41,570 nt of DNA from Alphaproteobacteria bacterium (GTDB lineage Bacteria > Pseudomonadota > Alphaproteobacteria > Caulobacterales > Aquidulcibacteraceae): the NCBI GenBank assembly GCA_027485915.1, contig JAIXQA010000056.1:1-41570 (forward strand), written 5' to 3'. The notes under the pieces were generated by a model. That model saw only the letters and a program-made list of their open reading frames with translations, made no database searches and was not told the DNA's origin. Within the stretch, counting starts at the first letter, position 1. Every line of letters begins with the position of its first letter. The position numbers and the translations under genes were made by a program. Of the stretch, positions 33,237-41,570 are shown piece by piece.

Positions 33237-34251
33237 CAAAACTCCGCACGCGGCCAATTTGGCCGTCTTCCATTTCTAAAGCTTCTAAAACCTGTGGGGC
33301 CACAATGACCGCTTCAGGTGTGATGCGGGCTGGCACCAAGGTGCAACGAAATCCTTCAACCCGGTCGTTCGACAACATCGCCCGTTCCTCGCCGTGGGCT
33401 TCACCAGCTAAGAATGGCAAAGCGAGAGAGTCTCGGACAGTGCGTGTATCTTCGATCCGTGTGGCTAAAAGTGGGCCACCATCGAAAATATCGATCACCC
33501 CTTCAAACCGAAGACCTTCGCGCTCCAACAAGCGCCGAGCGGGTGCCCCGTCTGGATGGGTTTCGCCGATCGCACCACGTGCACTATCGGGTAAAAGGTC
33601 GACATAAATCGCATGTTTTGGCGACAGGTCGATAATGAATTGATTGTCGCTGGTTGCCGACAATTTATCGGCCTCATCAAAGTCCATCCGATAGAAGGGG
33701 CGGCCCACGACTTCCCAGAAGGGCGAACGACCATCCAAATGCACAACCCCGCGCAACTCACTCACCACGGTGCCATGAAAGCGAGCGGGGGAACTGGCCA
33801 TCAGCATAAAGCGCGAGAGGCTCAACAGCTTACCGGCGCCATCGCCGCGCCGTTCGGGCTCGAGGAACAAGGTCCCGACTTCGGTGCAGCCCGTATAGTC
33901 ATTCACCATGGTCAAAGCGCGCATTTCAAATCGGCGATTGGCGGCTTTTGAAGCCTGCCCATAGGTGACGATGCGATAATTGAAGAAAGGAACATCGCGA
34001 CCAATATTGGTCTTTACCGCGGCGCAGCCGAAAGGCTTTCCACCTTTGGCGCTCTCGATCATCAGCAGATAGATGCCGCCGTCGCCATCTGCCTTAGGCG
34101 CTTCGGTTGAGAAGGTAACGAGGCTTTTCTCCAGCCGCTTTGCTAATAGGGCCTCGTCTTCGGGCAGGCTGGTAAATCCCGGGCCAGAACGACGGGCAAA
34201 GCCCATAAAGGCATCAAAATCATCTAGCCGCGCGGGGCGTACTACGAGCAT
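33229..34251 (-). CDS. astA: Arginine N-succinyltransferase AstA
   Basis: This 340-residue enzyme transfers succinyl from succinyl-CoA to the alpha-amino group of arginine, the first step of the AST pathway, in the cytoplasm. It has the AstA pattern throughout: MLVVRPARLDDFDAFMGFAR, then SGPGFTSLPED, EVGTLFLEPERRGDGAGKLL (the acetyl-transferase-like CoA site), ELRGVVHLDGRSPFWEVVGR and FRCTLVPARI. The start overlaps the stop region of the M20 hydrolase by 10 nt and the stop overlaps astD by 8 nt, a tightly coupled operon. Confidence 0.96.
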   Translation of the reverse strand: MLVVRPARLDDFDAFMGFARRSGPGFTSLPEDEALLAKRLEKSLVTFSTEAPKADGDGGIYLLMIESAKGGKPFGCAAVKTNIGRDVPFFNYRIVTYGQASKAANRRFEMRALTMVNDYTGCTEVGTLFLEPERRGDGAGKLLSLSRFMLMASSPARFHGTVVSELRGVVHLDGRSPFWEVVGRPFYRMDFDEADKLSATSDNQFIIDLSPKHAIYVDLLPDSARGAIGETHPDGAPARRLLEREGLRFEGVIDIFDGGPLLATRIEDTRTVRDSLALPFLAGEAHGEERAMLSNDRVEGFRCTLVPARITPEAVIVAPQVLEALEMEDGQIGRVRSFDV

Positions 34252-35525
34252 GGACTTGTTCCCAATTCCTGTGCCAGCAAGCGACGAGGGGCTTTGGCAT
34301 CCAGTTGACCGGTGGCATAGCCCACCAAAATCGCCAAAGACAGCCTGATGCGCTCCGGAAGGCTGTCAAGAATAGCAAATTCTTGATCTGAGTGGATCAA
34401 TCCTCCGCGTGGGCCCAAGGTATCAACATTGGCGCAGCCAGATGCGGCGAGGTTATTGCCTTCGCACACCCCACCGGTATCCTTGTAGACGAGCTCTAGA
34501 CCGACAGACTTTCCAGCTGCTGCGACTTGGGCGAAAACCAATTCCTGGGCGGGGGTTCGCGGCTTCGGTGGCCTGCTGAATCCGCCATGGAGATGGGCGT
34601 GAATACCACCGCCAGAAAGATATTGGCCGATTAGCGCTTCCACTTCGCTTTGCGCCCAAGTTGCAGCGGCAGCATCCGGCACGCGCACATTGAAGCGGAC
34701 GACGGCAAGGTCAGGCACTACATTATTGGGACCACCGCCATCGACCCGGCCGGTATTGAAGGTCACCCCCGGGGCTTTGCCATTCAGCGCTTCCAAGCCT
34801 GCCACAAAGCGCGCAGCCGCCGCGATCGCCGAGCGACCCTCATAATGCGCGCGGCCGACATGGGCGGCTTTGCCATGTACCGTCAGGGAGAAATTGCCCG
34901 AGCCTTTGCGGGCACCCGACATCGAGCCATCGGCGAGTGCGGGTTCATAGGTCAGGCCTACATCGCTGCGCGCACCGATCTCTTGCAGCAAGGCAGCAGA
35001 ACCTGGCGAGCCGATTTCTTCATCAGGGCTGAGAAGGACTTCATAGCCAATTTGCGATGCGCAAGGCAGGGTTTCAAAGGCTTTTAAGGCCTCCAACATG
35101 ACCCATAAGCCACCCTTCATATCCGCAACGCCGGGGCCATTCACCACGCCGGGCTCTATCTCTCGTACGGCCTGAAAGCTCGATTGTGCGGGAAAGACAG
35201 TATCATAATGGCCTGTAAGCACGAGCTTAATTGGGGCCTCTGGCCGAACAATCACATGCAGGGAATCGCTTAAGGCTTGTTCGGCCTGCTCGCCGAGCGT
35301 GGTTATGATTGGCTCTGGCAGAAGTGGCCGCCGCGTGCAGGTGCCGGGCAGAACTCGAAACGCTTCTTCCAACTTGGACAAGAATGCCTGGAGGCCCTCA
35401 AGATTGCGGGAACCAGTGTTGATATTACACCAATCCTCCAGTCTAGCTTTCCAGATCGCGCGATCGGCAAGCACCGAGTCGAGCGCATCTTGTGTATCGC
35501 GATCAAAAATCAGATTTGCGATCAT
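34242..35525 (-). CDS. M20/M28-family metallohydrolase in the ast operon
   Basis: This is a 427-residue co-catalytic zinc hydrolase of the carboxypeptidase G2/ArgE type (M20). The metal-site residues are visible: His-106 and Asp-108 in TGHYDTVF, Asp-135 in GVADMKGG, Glu-169/Glu-170 in SPDEEIGS, Glu-194 in TYEPAL and His-378 in GLIHSDQEF. A dimerisation domain lies between about 205 and 310. No signal peptide is visible, so it is cytoplasmic. It is the first gene of the unit M20-astA-astD. By position it could release succinate from N-succinylglutamate in place of AstE (a different fold, M14-like). It could also supply arginine from a peptide or acyl-arginine. Both are inference. Confidence 0.9.
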   Translation of the reverse strand: MIANLIFDRDTQDALDSVLADRAIWKARLEDWCNINTGSRNLEGLQAFLSKLEEAFRVLPGTCTRRPLLPEPIITTLGEQAEQALSDSLHVIVRPEAPIKLVLTGHYDTVFPAQSSFQAVREIEPGVVNGPGVADMKGGLWVMLEALKAFETLPCASQIGYEVLLSPDEEIGSPGSAALLQEIGARSDVGLTYEPALADGSMSGARKGSGNFSLTVHGKAAHVGRAHYEGRSAIAAAARFVAGLEALNGKAPGVTFNTGRVDGGGPNNVVPDLAVVRFNVRVPDAAAATWAQSEVEALIGQYLSGGGIHAHLHGGFSRPPKPRTPAQELVFAQVAAAGKSVGLELVYKDTGGVCEGNNLAASGCANVDTLGPRGGLIHSDQEFAILDSLPERIRLSLAILVGYATGQLDAKAPRRLLAQELGTSPCS

Positions 35526-35713
35526 CTTGATCTTCCTTCACAAAAATACCGCCAGAAGTGCAGACTAAGGTTGCTTCCAAAATTCAGATGTAGTCGAAAG
35601 CCGCGCGCAGCGCCACGCCCCCGCCCCGTTCTATCTGTGTCGCGCCGCAGCGTTACTGGAGATGGAGGGGGTAAAAGTGGGCCATTTAGCGTATCCAGAA
35701 AAGGCGAAAAGCG

Positions 35714-36760
35714 ATGTCCGCAGTGTTTGACCATATTGAGTTCGACCATCATGAGCAGGTTGTTTTTGCCCATGACCATCAAACAGGTTTGCGCGCGATT
35801 ATCGGCGTTCACAATACTTTTCTAGGTCCGGCCGCCGGCGGCGTCCGCATGGCCAATTACGCCAATATGGATGACGCGCTGACGGATGTCCTGCGGCTCT
35901 CACGCGGTATGAGCTTTAAAAATGCGCTGGCTGGCATCGCGCTCGGCGGCGGCAAAGCCGTTCTGATCGGCGACCCCAAATCTGACAAGAGCCCGCAACT
36001 CATGCGGGCGCTAGGACGGGCCATAGAAGACTTAGCTGGCCGGTATTTGGCAGCAGAGGATGTCGGCATGACGCTGGCCGATATGGAGGAAATCGCGCTG
36101 GAGACCAGCCATGTGTTCGGCCGCGACCCTAAATCAGGCTTTGGTGGAGAGCCCTCGCCGATGACGGCGCTAGGTGTGCTTCTGTCGATCAAGACCTGTG
36201 TCCGCCGCTTTATGGGTCGCGATGATCTGCGTGGCGTGCGTGTTGCCGTGCAAGGCGCTGGTGCAGTTGGGGCAGACCTTGCCCGGCAATTAGGCCAAGA
36301 GGGCGCGGAAGTCTTAATCGCGGATATGGACCCAGTCCGCGCGCAAGCGGCAGCGCTTGCCGCAGGCGGGCAAGTCGTCAGCGTGGAAGACATCCTGTTT
36401 GCTGATGTGGATGTGCTGGCACCCTGCGCGCTCGGTGCCATCCTGAATGACGCAAATATCCCAAATTTGCGCGCCAAGATTGTGTGTGGCGCAGCCAATA
36501 ATCAATTAGCTGAAACGCGCCATGGGCTTGCTTTGGCCGAGCGCGGCATTCTTTACGGCCCCGACTATGTCGTCAATGCAGGCGGCATCATCAATGTGTC
36601 CTATGAGGTCTCAGGCCATTATGACGCAGCGAAAGTGGTCGAACACATCCACCGCATCCCAAAGACCTTGGAACAAATCTTCGAGGAAGCCGCCGATGAA
36701 GGTCTGACCCCGGACGCAGTCGCTGACCGGATGGCACAGCGCCTTATTGGACGGTCTTAG
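35714..36760 (+). CDS. Leucine dehydrogenase-like Glu/Leu/Phe/Val dehydrogenase
   Basis: This is a 348-residue NAD-dependent amino acid dehydrogenase that oxidatively deaminates branched-chain or aromatic amino acids to keto acids. The substrate-binding Lys-69 (GMSFKNAL) and catalytic Lys-81 (ALGGGKAVLIGDP) are present, as are Asp-116 in AAEDVGMT and the NAD motif QGAGAVG at 180-186. Length and pattern are those of leucine/valine dehydrogenases rather than long glutamate dehydrogenases. The ATG has AAAGGCG upstream. The 188-nt gap before it is the divergent control region with the ast operon; I saw no recognisable Lrp or Arg-type site there. The 3' end overlaps the convergent sterol-desaturase gene by 17 nt. 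Confidence 0.93.
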   Translation: MSAVFDHIEFDHHEQVVFAHDHQTGLRAIIGVHNTFLGPAAGGVRMANYANMDDALTDVLRLSRGMSFKNALAGIALGGGKAVLIGDPKSDKSPQLMRALGRAIEDLAGRYLAAEDVGMTLADMEEIALETSHVFGRDPKSGFGGEPSPMTALGVLLSIKTCVRRFMGRDDLRGVRVAVQGAGAVGADLARQLGQEGAEVLIADMDPVRAQAAALAAGGQVVSVEDILFADVDVLAPCALGAILNDANIPNLRAKIVCGAANNQLAETRHGLALAERGILYGPDYVVNAGGIINVSYEVSGHYDAAKVVEHIHRIPKTLEQIFEEAADEGLTPDAVADRMAQRLIGRS

Positions 36761-37598
36761 GCTTCACTGCCGAGGCTTCGGCCTGTTGCGGTTCGGACGG
36801 CATGAAGGGATAAAGCCACTGCCCCAGCAGATTAGGCGGCATATCCCGATCTGTTAGGCCGAGGTTCATCGGCTTCTCATCCTTTGGCATATAAAAGGTG
36901 CCAAACAAATGATCTAAGAAAGAGAAGGTCGCGGCAAAATTCTTCGACCCGCCTTCGTCCGCTCCGGTATGATGCCAGCGGTGAAACACGGGGCTTGCAA
37001 AGACATGCCGCAATGGGCCGAAGGTCCAATTCAAATTGGCGTGCACCATTGTCGAATAAAGAATGTTGAAGGGGGCGAGAACGGCTACCGCTATCGGCGG
37101 AAAGCCAATCCACAAGGCAATCGCATTGGCGAGCAGGCTATGAAAGACCAAATTGATCGGATGGAAGCGCACCGAATGGAGCCAGTCGAGCGTCTCAGGC
37201 GCGTGATGGATGGCATGATAGCGCCATAGCGCATTGCTATGAAACAAACGATGTGTCCAGTAGAGCGAGATATCGGTCACGATCAGCACGCCAAGCGCTT
37301 GCAGCCACAATGGCCAGTCCGCAAGCCAAGCTGCGCCCGTCTTGCTCCATTCCACTGCCGCGTCCATATTGCCGCCGAACAAGACATAATAGCCCCCGGC
37401 AATCAAGGAAGTGCCAATCGATCCATAAACAACGGGGCCGAGCATCCAATAGCCAATATCCATCCAGATATCGCGTCGGATTGGGCGTGGGGTCGGATCA
37501 AGAGGGAAGATACTTTGCAGGAAGCCGAACAGACAGGCACAAATCAACAGCCAGACGGCCGAGTAGACGAAGGGCAATTCCATAATGTCGTTCAACAT
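36744..37598 (-). CDS. Sterol desaturase/fatty-acid hydroxylase superfamily membrane enzyme
   Basis: This is a 284-residue polytopic membrane enzyme with three histidine boxes that bind a diiron centre: HRLFH (116-120), HAIHH (128-132) and HRWHH (206-210). Further conserved histidines are in FHPINLVFH. The family (ERG3, carotenoid or lipid hydroxylases, alkylglycerol monooxygenase) uses O2 and electrons from a ferredoxin or cytochrome. The bacterial members often act on lipids or hopanoids, but the substrate here is unknown. The start at 37598 has AGAGGA 7 nt upstream. A small Rieske protein gene is divergent from it, a possible electron donor. Confidence 0.9.
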   Translation of the reverse strand: MLNDIMELPFVYSAVWLLICACLFGFLQSIFPLDPTPRPIRRDIWMDIGYWMLGPVVYGSIGTSLIAGGYYVLFGGNMDAAVEWSKTGAAWLADWPLWLQALGVLIVTDISLYWTHRLFHSNALWRYHAIHHAPETLDWLHSVRFHPINLVFHSLLANAIALWIGFPPIAVAVLAPFNILYSTMVHANLNWTFGPLRHVFASPVFHRWHHTGADEGGSKNFAATFSFLDHLFGTFYMPKDEKPMNLGLTDRDMPPNLLGQWLYPFMPSEPQQAEASAVKPKTVQ

Positions 37599-37685
37599 AA
37601 CGCTTCCTCTGGCACAGGCTCAAAAATCTCTGCACCGACACGCGAGATCAATAGCCCAGAGACACTTAATCCGCCGTTAGCGTCA

Positions 37686-38015
37686 TTGCCAAAATCCAAC
37701 CTTTCCGATGGCCAAATCCTTGGTATCGATGTGACCGTGGGTCGCATGCAGCGTCGTATTCTTCTGATCCGGCGCGGCGATGCGGTCACAGCCTTTGAGA
37801 ACCGTTGCCCTCACGCTGGCTGGCCGTTGGACACTTTTGACGGAAGGTTTTTGACGACCGACTCCGGCGGACTGATCTGTGCCGCTCACATGGCCGTCTT
37901 TGATCCCAACACGGGTGTTTGCTTGGGTGGGCCAGGTCAAGGTCGGGGATTAACGCCTGTGCCCGTGCGGTCGGTAGGCGACTTGTGGCTGATTGGCCCA
38001 ATGGCATCAACTTAA
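37686..38015 (+). CDS. Small Rieske [2Fe-2S] protein
   Basis: This is a soluble Rieske-type ferredoxin of about 109 residues. With the TTG start, the cluster ligands are Cys-41 and His-43 (NRCPHAGWPLD) and Cys-65 and His-68 (ICAAHMAVFDP), i.e. CxH...CxxH, all intact. The VCLGGPGQGRGLTPVPV segment and the ending GDLWLIG match small Rieske ferredoxins. The start is uncertain: no ATG lies in front of the conserved part, and the TTG at 37686 is the best candidate. The frame stays open further left, but that part lies over the divergent desaturase gene. It diverges from the sterol-desaturase gene, for which it might carry electrons (inference). Confidence 0.85.
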   Translation: MPKSNLSDGQILGIDVTVGRMQRRILLIRRGDAVTAFENRCPHAGWPLDTFDGRFLTTDSGGLICAAHMAVFDPNTGVCLGGPGQGRGLTPVPVRSVGDLWLIGPMAST

Positions 38016-38030
38016 ATTTTTTGGCGGACT

Positions 38031-39083
38031 TTAGGGCTTAGGGAGAAAGGGCGTGGGCTTGTCCCGCTCTGTCGGCGGCGGTGGAGCCCCGATAGCCGGT
38101 GTCCCTCTTGGTTGACCGGCCACTTTAGGCACTTTGGCATCAATCTTATCCATCCACCCAATTGCTTGCGGGCCGAGATCAATTTGTGGGCTTGAGGAAT
38201 CAAGACGGGCAGCAACTTCCCATCGCGTGATCATGCCTCTGGCGTGCGCAAACGCATCCGGCAAAGGGACGGGCTGGCGGAGCGCATGATTAATGAAGGC
38301 GTCTCCGAAAAAGGTCCAATCATTCTCGGCCCGGCAGCCAAATGAGGGCTTCTCAGCGGTTGCAGCGGACATAGTAATCGTCGACTCATTTTGCAGGACT
38401 GGTGCAAAGACACCCGAAAAGCAGGCGGACAAAATGACGAGACGGTTCTTGATACCCGCTTCGTTGAGCAGCGCGGCTAAGCGTTCGGGCGCAATATTGC
38501 CGCCAGCCCGATCTCCATCTCGATAGGATAAGCCAGTCGCCCAATGTCCATGCGTGGTGATGAAAAGTGCAACCACGTCCTCCTGCTTATTCATGAGTTC
38601 CGCAACGTGACCCAAAGCTTGCGCTAAATGATCCGGGCTGCCATCTGGCACCACAGGGTCCGAATTAGCGCCCTGCGCCCCGGTGCCATTTGCCATGACG
38701 ATGGTGCGGCCCACTGCATCATATCGACTTGCGAGCACGCGCGCCGCCTCAGCCGCTTCCCGGCCAAAAACGCCATCGCTATCCATCCCAATGGCGACGA
38801 CATAGACGTCGACCACCCCCCTGCGCTCTGGCTTCAAACGGGCGAGCGCGCTGGTCATAGCGCGTGTCTGGCGCAAGGCCTCTACGGGGCCGTAAGGTTC
38901 AATAATATAGAAGCTGCCCTTTTGGGCCGCTTCTCGGTCTCGCCTTTCTTGCGCGGCACGCGGATTGGCAGGCTGAAAGCCATAGCTTTGGGCATAGGCT
39001 GCTTCAGGCAGCGCCAAAGGCGGCGCAAAGAACGCAAGTAGGCCCAGCCCCAAACAAAGTCCAAAACGCATTGGCGAAGTCAT
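38031..39083 (-). CDS. Secreted peptidase C13 (legumain-like) family protein
   Basis: This is a 350-residue exported cysteine peptidase of clan CD. The signal peptide MTSPMRFGLCLGLGLLAFF ends near AAYA|QS. The catalytic dyad is His-178 in FITTHGHW and Cys-221 in VILSACFSGVF, both in the right context, with an S/T-rich strand before each. The C-terminal ~40 residues are Pro-rich (GAPPPPTERDKP). The ATG at 39083 is used; a TTG two codons upstream is possible. Bacterial C13 proteins are common in alphaproteobacteria, some of them in caspase-like surface processing, but the target is unknown. It sits downstream of a thiolase by 60 nt, same strand. Confidence 0.9.
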   Translation of the reverse strand: MTSPMRFGLCLGLGLLAFFAPPLALPEAAYAQSYGFQPANPRAAQERRDREAAQKGSFYIIEPYGPVEALRQTRAMTSALARLKPERRGVVDVYVVAIGMDSDGVFGREAAEAARVLASRYDAVGRTIVMANGTGAQGANSDPVVPDGSPDHLAQALGHVAELMNKQEDVVALFITTHGHWATGLSYRDGDRAGGNIAPERLAALLNEAGIKNRLVILSACFSGVFAPVLQNESTITMSAATAEKPSFGCRAENDWTFFGDAFINHALRQPVPLPDAFAHARGMITRWEVAARLDSSSPQIDLGPQAIGWMDKIDAKVPKVAGQPRGTPAIGAPPPPTERDKPTPFLPKP

Positions 39084-39143
39084 AGGCAAATATCAGCGCG
39101 CAAATGCTGCCCTGTCTAGCCGATGCGGCGATTTTTCGCTGAA

Positions 39144-40322
39144 TTAGGTGCGCTCTAGGCAGATGGCAGTGGCTTCCCCCCCACCAATGCACAAGCTGGC
39201 CAGCCCGCGCTTTGCGCCTCGCGCTTCCATGGCAGCGATTAAGGTCGCGATGATGCGGGAGCCCGACGAGCCGATTGGGTGGCCCAAGGCACAAGCCCCA
39301 CCATTCACATTCACCTTCTCATGCGGGATGCCCAAATCTTTCATGGCAATCATTGGCACAATGGCGAAAGCCTCATTGATCTCAACCAGATCAACATCGT
39401 CGACCGACCAACCCGCTTTGGTCAGCGCCTTTTGCATGGCTTTGACCGGGGCCGTGGTGAAATAGGCAGGCTCATGCGCATGGGCGGCACTTGAGACGAT
39501 TTCAGCTAGGATTTTCAGGCCGCGCGCTTCAGCTTCAGATTTTGCCATTAAGACAAGTGCTGACGCGCCGTCAGAAATCGCAGACGCATTGGCTGCGGTC
39601 ACCGTGCCATCTTTCGTGAAAGCAGGCTTCAAGCTGGGGATTTTGTCTGGGCGGGCCTTAGCAGGCAGTTCGTCGCGGTCCACCACACTTTCCCCGCCTC
39701 GGCCGCTAATGGTGACGGGGGCAATTTCGCGAGCAAATGCCCCAGAGGCAGTGGCAGCTTGCGCTCGCTTCAACGTCTCCAACGCATAGGCATCTTGCGC
39801 CTCACGGGTGAATTGATACTCACCGGCAACTTGGTCGGCATAAAAGCCCATCGGCTTGCCTTCATAGGCATCTTCCAGACCATCGAGTGCCATATGGTCA
39901 AAAATGCGGTCGTGACCATATTTCATGCCGCCCCGGTGGGTCTTCATCAGATGGGGCGCGTTCGACATGCTCTCCATCCCGCCTGCGATCACAATTTTGG
40001 CCTCGCCTGCTTTGATGGCATTGGCGGCCATGATCGTGGCCTGCATGCCAGAGCCGCACATCTTGTTGAGCGTGGTGGCTTCAACACTGATCGGCAGACC
40101 CGCTTTTAGGGCCGCCTGCCGCGCGGGGGCTTGGCCTTGGCCGGCAGGCAGAACATTGCCCATCAAGATCCAATCCACATCTTCGCCTGCAACGCCTGCT
40201 TCGGCCATGGCGGCCTTAACGGCGATGGCCCCCAATTCATTGGCGCTAAAGCTGCTCAATTCCCCCAATAGCCCACCCATGGGCGTACGGGCCAAACCAA
40301 CGATGACGACGGGGTCTTGCAT
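39144..40322 (-). CDS. Acetyl-CoA acetyltransferase (thiolase)
   Basis: This 392-residue thiolase has the nucleophile Cys-89 in LNKMCGSGMQ, the catalytic His in GGACALGHPIGSSGSR and the second Cys in ASLCIGGGEATA. These sequences are those of biosynthetic/degradative acetoacetyl-CoA thiolases (PhaA/AtoB type). The ATG has AAGGA 7 nt upstream. It lies 30 nt downstream of an aldehyde dehydrogenase gene on the same strand, so the two are probably cotranscribed. It is not a close copy of the other thiolase (26038-27240), which differs at the active-site segment (NRFCSSGLQ). Confidence 0.95.
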   Translation of the reverse strand: MQDPVVIVGLARTPMGGLLGELSSFSANELGAIAVKAAMAEAGVAGEDVDWILMGNVLPAGQGQAPARQAALKAGLPISVEATTLNKMCGSGMQATIMAANAIKAGEAKIVIAGGMESMSNAPHLMKTHRGGMKYGHDRIFDHMALDGLEDAYEGKPMGFYADQVAGEYQFTREAQDAYALETLKRAQAATASGAFAREIAPVTISGRGGESVVDRDELPAKARPDKIPSLKPAFTKDGTVTAANASAISDGASALVLMAKSEAEARGLKILAEIVSSAAHAHEPAYFTTAPVKAMQKALTKAGWSVDDVDLVEINEAFAIVPMIAMKDLGIPHEKVNVNGGACALGHPIGSSGSRIIATLIAAMEARGAKRGLASLCIGGGEATAICLERT

Positions 40323-40352
40323 GAAGATTTCCTTAGTTAAGCGAGAGCGAAA

Positions 40353-41570
40353 TCACGTCTCTTCAGAATAAGCACTCAAGGGCGTCACGTCACCCCTATT
40401 GGCGATCAAAGCTTTCCGACGGCAGAAGCGCTGGAAGCCCGCAGGCCCCATTCGAGAACCGCCTAAACCGCTTGCCTTAAAGCTCTGCTTTTCGGCTTCA
40501 TAAAATTGGCTGGTCAAAGCTGCATCATTCAAGCTGATGGCCCCGGCTTCAATCTGGCGACCAATGGCTTCAGCCTCGTCCAAAGTGCCAGCAATCACAG
40601 CGGCCGATAAGCCATACTCGGTGTCATTGGCCAGTTGGATCGCCTCTTCAACCGTATCAAATGCCATGACGGGCATGACGGGGCCAAAGGTTTCCTCTCG
40701 CATCAGGGCCATGCTGTGATCGACATTGACCACCACCGTGGGCGCAATCCAGTCCCCGCCCAAATGATGCTCCACAACGCCACCAGTCAGCACGTTCGCG
40801 CCCTTGGCGACTGCATCGGCCAATTGGGTTGCGATGATCTGAGCTTGCTTGCCAAAAATCATCGGTCCAACCTCGCCGACATTTCGGTCCGGCTGATTGA
40901 GGCGGGCCGCTTTGGCTGCCACAACCAAGTGCGCGACAAAATCCTCATAAAGCGGGCGGGCGACATATATGCGCTCAATCGACTGGCACGCTTGGCCAGT
41001 CGACAGAACCGAGCCTCGTAAAGCCGCCGTAACGGCTCGGTCGAGATCTGCGGTTTCTGTGATGATCAATGGGTCCTTGCCGCCGAGTTCTAAGAAGGCG
41101 GGGATCAGCCTACCGGCAGCTTGCACGGCAACCTTTTTGCCTGTGGCGACTGAGCCTGTGAAGCAAATCGCGTCCACCGTCTTGATCAAAGCAATGCCCG
41201 TTCCCCCATCCCCCAACACCAGTTGCAGCACGCCTTCTAAAGCTGGCACTTCGGCAATCGCAGCGCGCAAGGGCGTGACAAAGCGCGGGGTGACTTCCGA
41301 TGGTTTGATGATGACGCTGCACCCAGCCAATAGCGCCGGGATTGTGTCGATCATGGATAAAGTCAGCGGGAAATTCCACGGGCTGATCACGCCCACCAGC
41401 GCGTAAGGCACCCATTGCGGGGCATGGGCCATGCGTGGATCAAAGCGTCCATCGGTCCAAGCTGTCGGCAAAAGATGTGGCGCTTGGGCAGCCCACCCGC
41501 CCAGACTGGCCAAAGCCCCTTCAATCTCGCGCCGCGCAATCTTGCCCCGCCCCGTATCCTCGGCAAGCGC
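40353..41570 (-). CDS. Aldehyde dehydrogenase, N-terminus cut by window edge
   Basis: This is a 5'-partial NAD(P)-dependent aldehyde dehydrogenase with 405 residues visible up to the right edge, where the frame is still open. Motifs are VISPWNFPLTLSMIDTIPAL, KPSEVTP, FTGSVATGKKV, LELGGKDPLII (catalytic Glu) and STGQACQSIERIYV (nucleophilic Cys), then EETFGPVMPVMAFD near the C-terminus. The pattern FPLTLS and the Cys context fit the coniferyl/long-chain type, although the exact substrate is unclear. It precedes a thiolase by 30 nt and may be part of the same operon. Confidence 0.93.
   Translation of the reverse strand, partial: ALAEDTGRGKIARREIEGALASLGGWAAQAPHLLPTAWTDGRFDPRMAHAPQWVPYALVGVISPWNFPLTLSMIDTIPALLAGCSVIIKPSEVTPRFVTPLRAAIAEVPALEGVLQLVLGDGGTGIALIKTVDAICFTGSVATGKKVAVQAAGRLIPAFLELGGKDPLIITETADLDRAVTAALRGSVLSTGQACQSIERIYVARPLYEDFVAHLVVAAKAARLNQPDRNVGEVGPMIFGKQAQIIATQLADAVAKGANVLTGGVVEHHLGGDWIAPTVVVNVDHSMALMREETFGPVMPVMAFDTVEEAIQLANDTEYGLSAAVIAGTLDEAEAIGRQIEAGAISLNDAALTSQFYEAEKQSFKASGLGGSRMGPAGFQRFCRRKALIANRGDVTPLSAYSEET

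Noticed and set aside
37239-37685. Upstream extension of the Rieske frame back to an ATG at 37239
   Set aside because: It lies over the sterol-desaturase gene on the other strand and has no Rieske homology; only the part from about 37686 on fits the family.
1-41570. CRISPR array, insertion sequence, prophage or tRNA gene
   Set aside because: No regularly spaced repeats, transposase or integrase reading frames, phage proteins or tRNA-like cloverleaf sequences were noticed in the coding or intergenic regions.

Overview
The window is ordinary chromosomal DNA of an alphaproteobacterium, most likely of the Caulobacterales/Hyphomonadaceae type. The pointers are: an hrcA-grpE pair, a permease-free phosphotransferase pair (EIIA-Man plus HPr), rpsP with a long Ala/Glu-rich tail next to ffh, astA/astD genes coupled to an M20 hydrolase, a single-domain response regulator with the GPxRRR-type tail, a CtrA-like TTAA-N7-TTAC site and a ROSE-like RNA thermometer. 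Coding density is high. I see no tRNA, rRNA, CRISPR array, insertion sequence or prophage gene. Genus and species cannot be read from the sequence.

Left part (1-14 kb). A KefB/KefC-type antiporter (cut by the left edge) is translationally coupled to its KefF-like quinone reductase. Then come a small DUF2939-like lipoprotein, grpE and hrcA (heat-shock control), a VOC-fold protein, a cytoplasmic serine hydrolase, rpsP and ffh, then HPr and EIIA-Man, an adrenodoxin-type ferredoxin with its FAD reductase, and on the other strand ftsY-metZ. Both SRP GTPases, Ffh and FtsY, therefore lie within 5 kb. The usual rimM-trmD-rplS block does not follow rpsP; a serine hydrolase gene sits there instead.

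Middle part (14-30 kb). A response regulator overlaps a small protein with a histidine-phosphotransfer-like motif. A secreted protein of unknown function follows, then two tandem exported methyltransferases (COG4798-like). One of these carries a 335-residue Pro/Ala/Lys/Arg-rich, histone-H1-like tail. An Hsp20 gene is preceded by four consecutive small hairpins, the last covering the Shine-Dalgarno with a U(U/C)GCU element as in ROSE thermometers. A NamZ-type (DUF1343) lipoprotein and a beta-lactamase-fold lipoprotein are divergent neighbours, a pairing that suggests cell-wall sugar recycling. Next are an APC permease, an ExoD protein, two tandem TlpA-like thioredoxins, a beta-oxidation thiolase, a solitary C5 DNA methyltransferase, a CPBP membrane protein with one altered catalytic position, and an O-methyltransferase.

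Right part (30-41.6 kb). An arginine-succinyltransferase operon (M20 hydrolase, astA, astD, then a periplasmic DUF1444 protein) lies next to a leucine-dehydrogenase-type gene. A sterol-desaturase-family enzyme and a small Rieske protein follow as divergent neighbours, then a secreted C13 (legumain-like) peptidase, a second thiolase and an aldehyde dehydrogenase cut by the right edge. The theme here is amino-acid and fatty-acid catabolism.

No single obviously new defence or biosynthetic system stands out. The best candidates for something undescribed are the exported methyltransferase with the basic tail and its tandem paralogue, the response-regulator/Hpt-like module, the M20 hydrolase plus periplasmic DUF1444 in the ast operon, and the Hsp20 thermometer.
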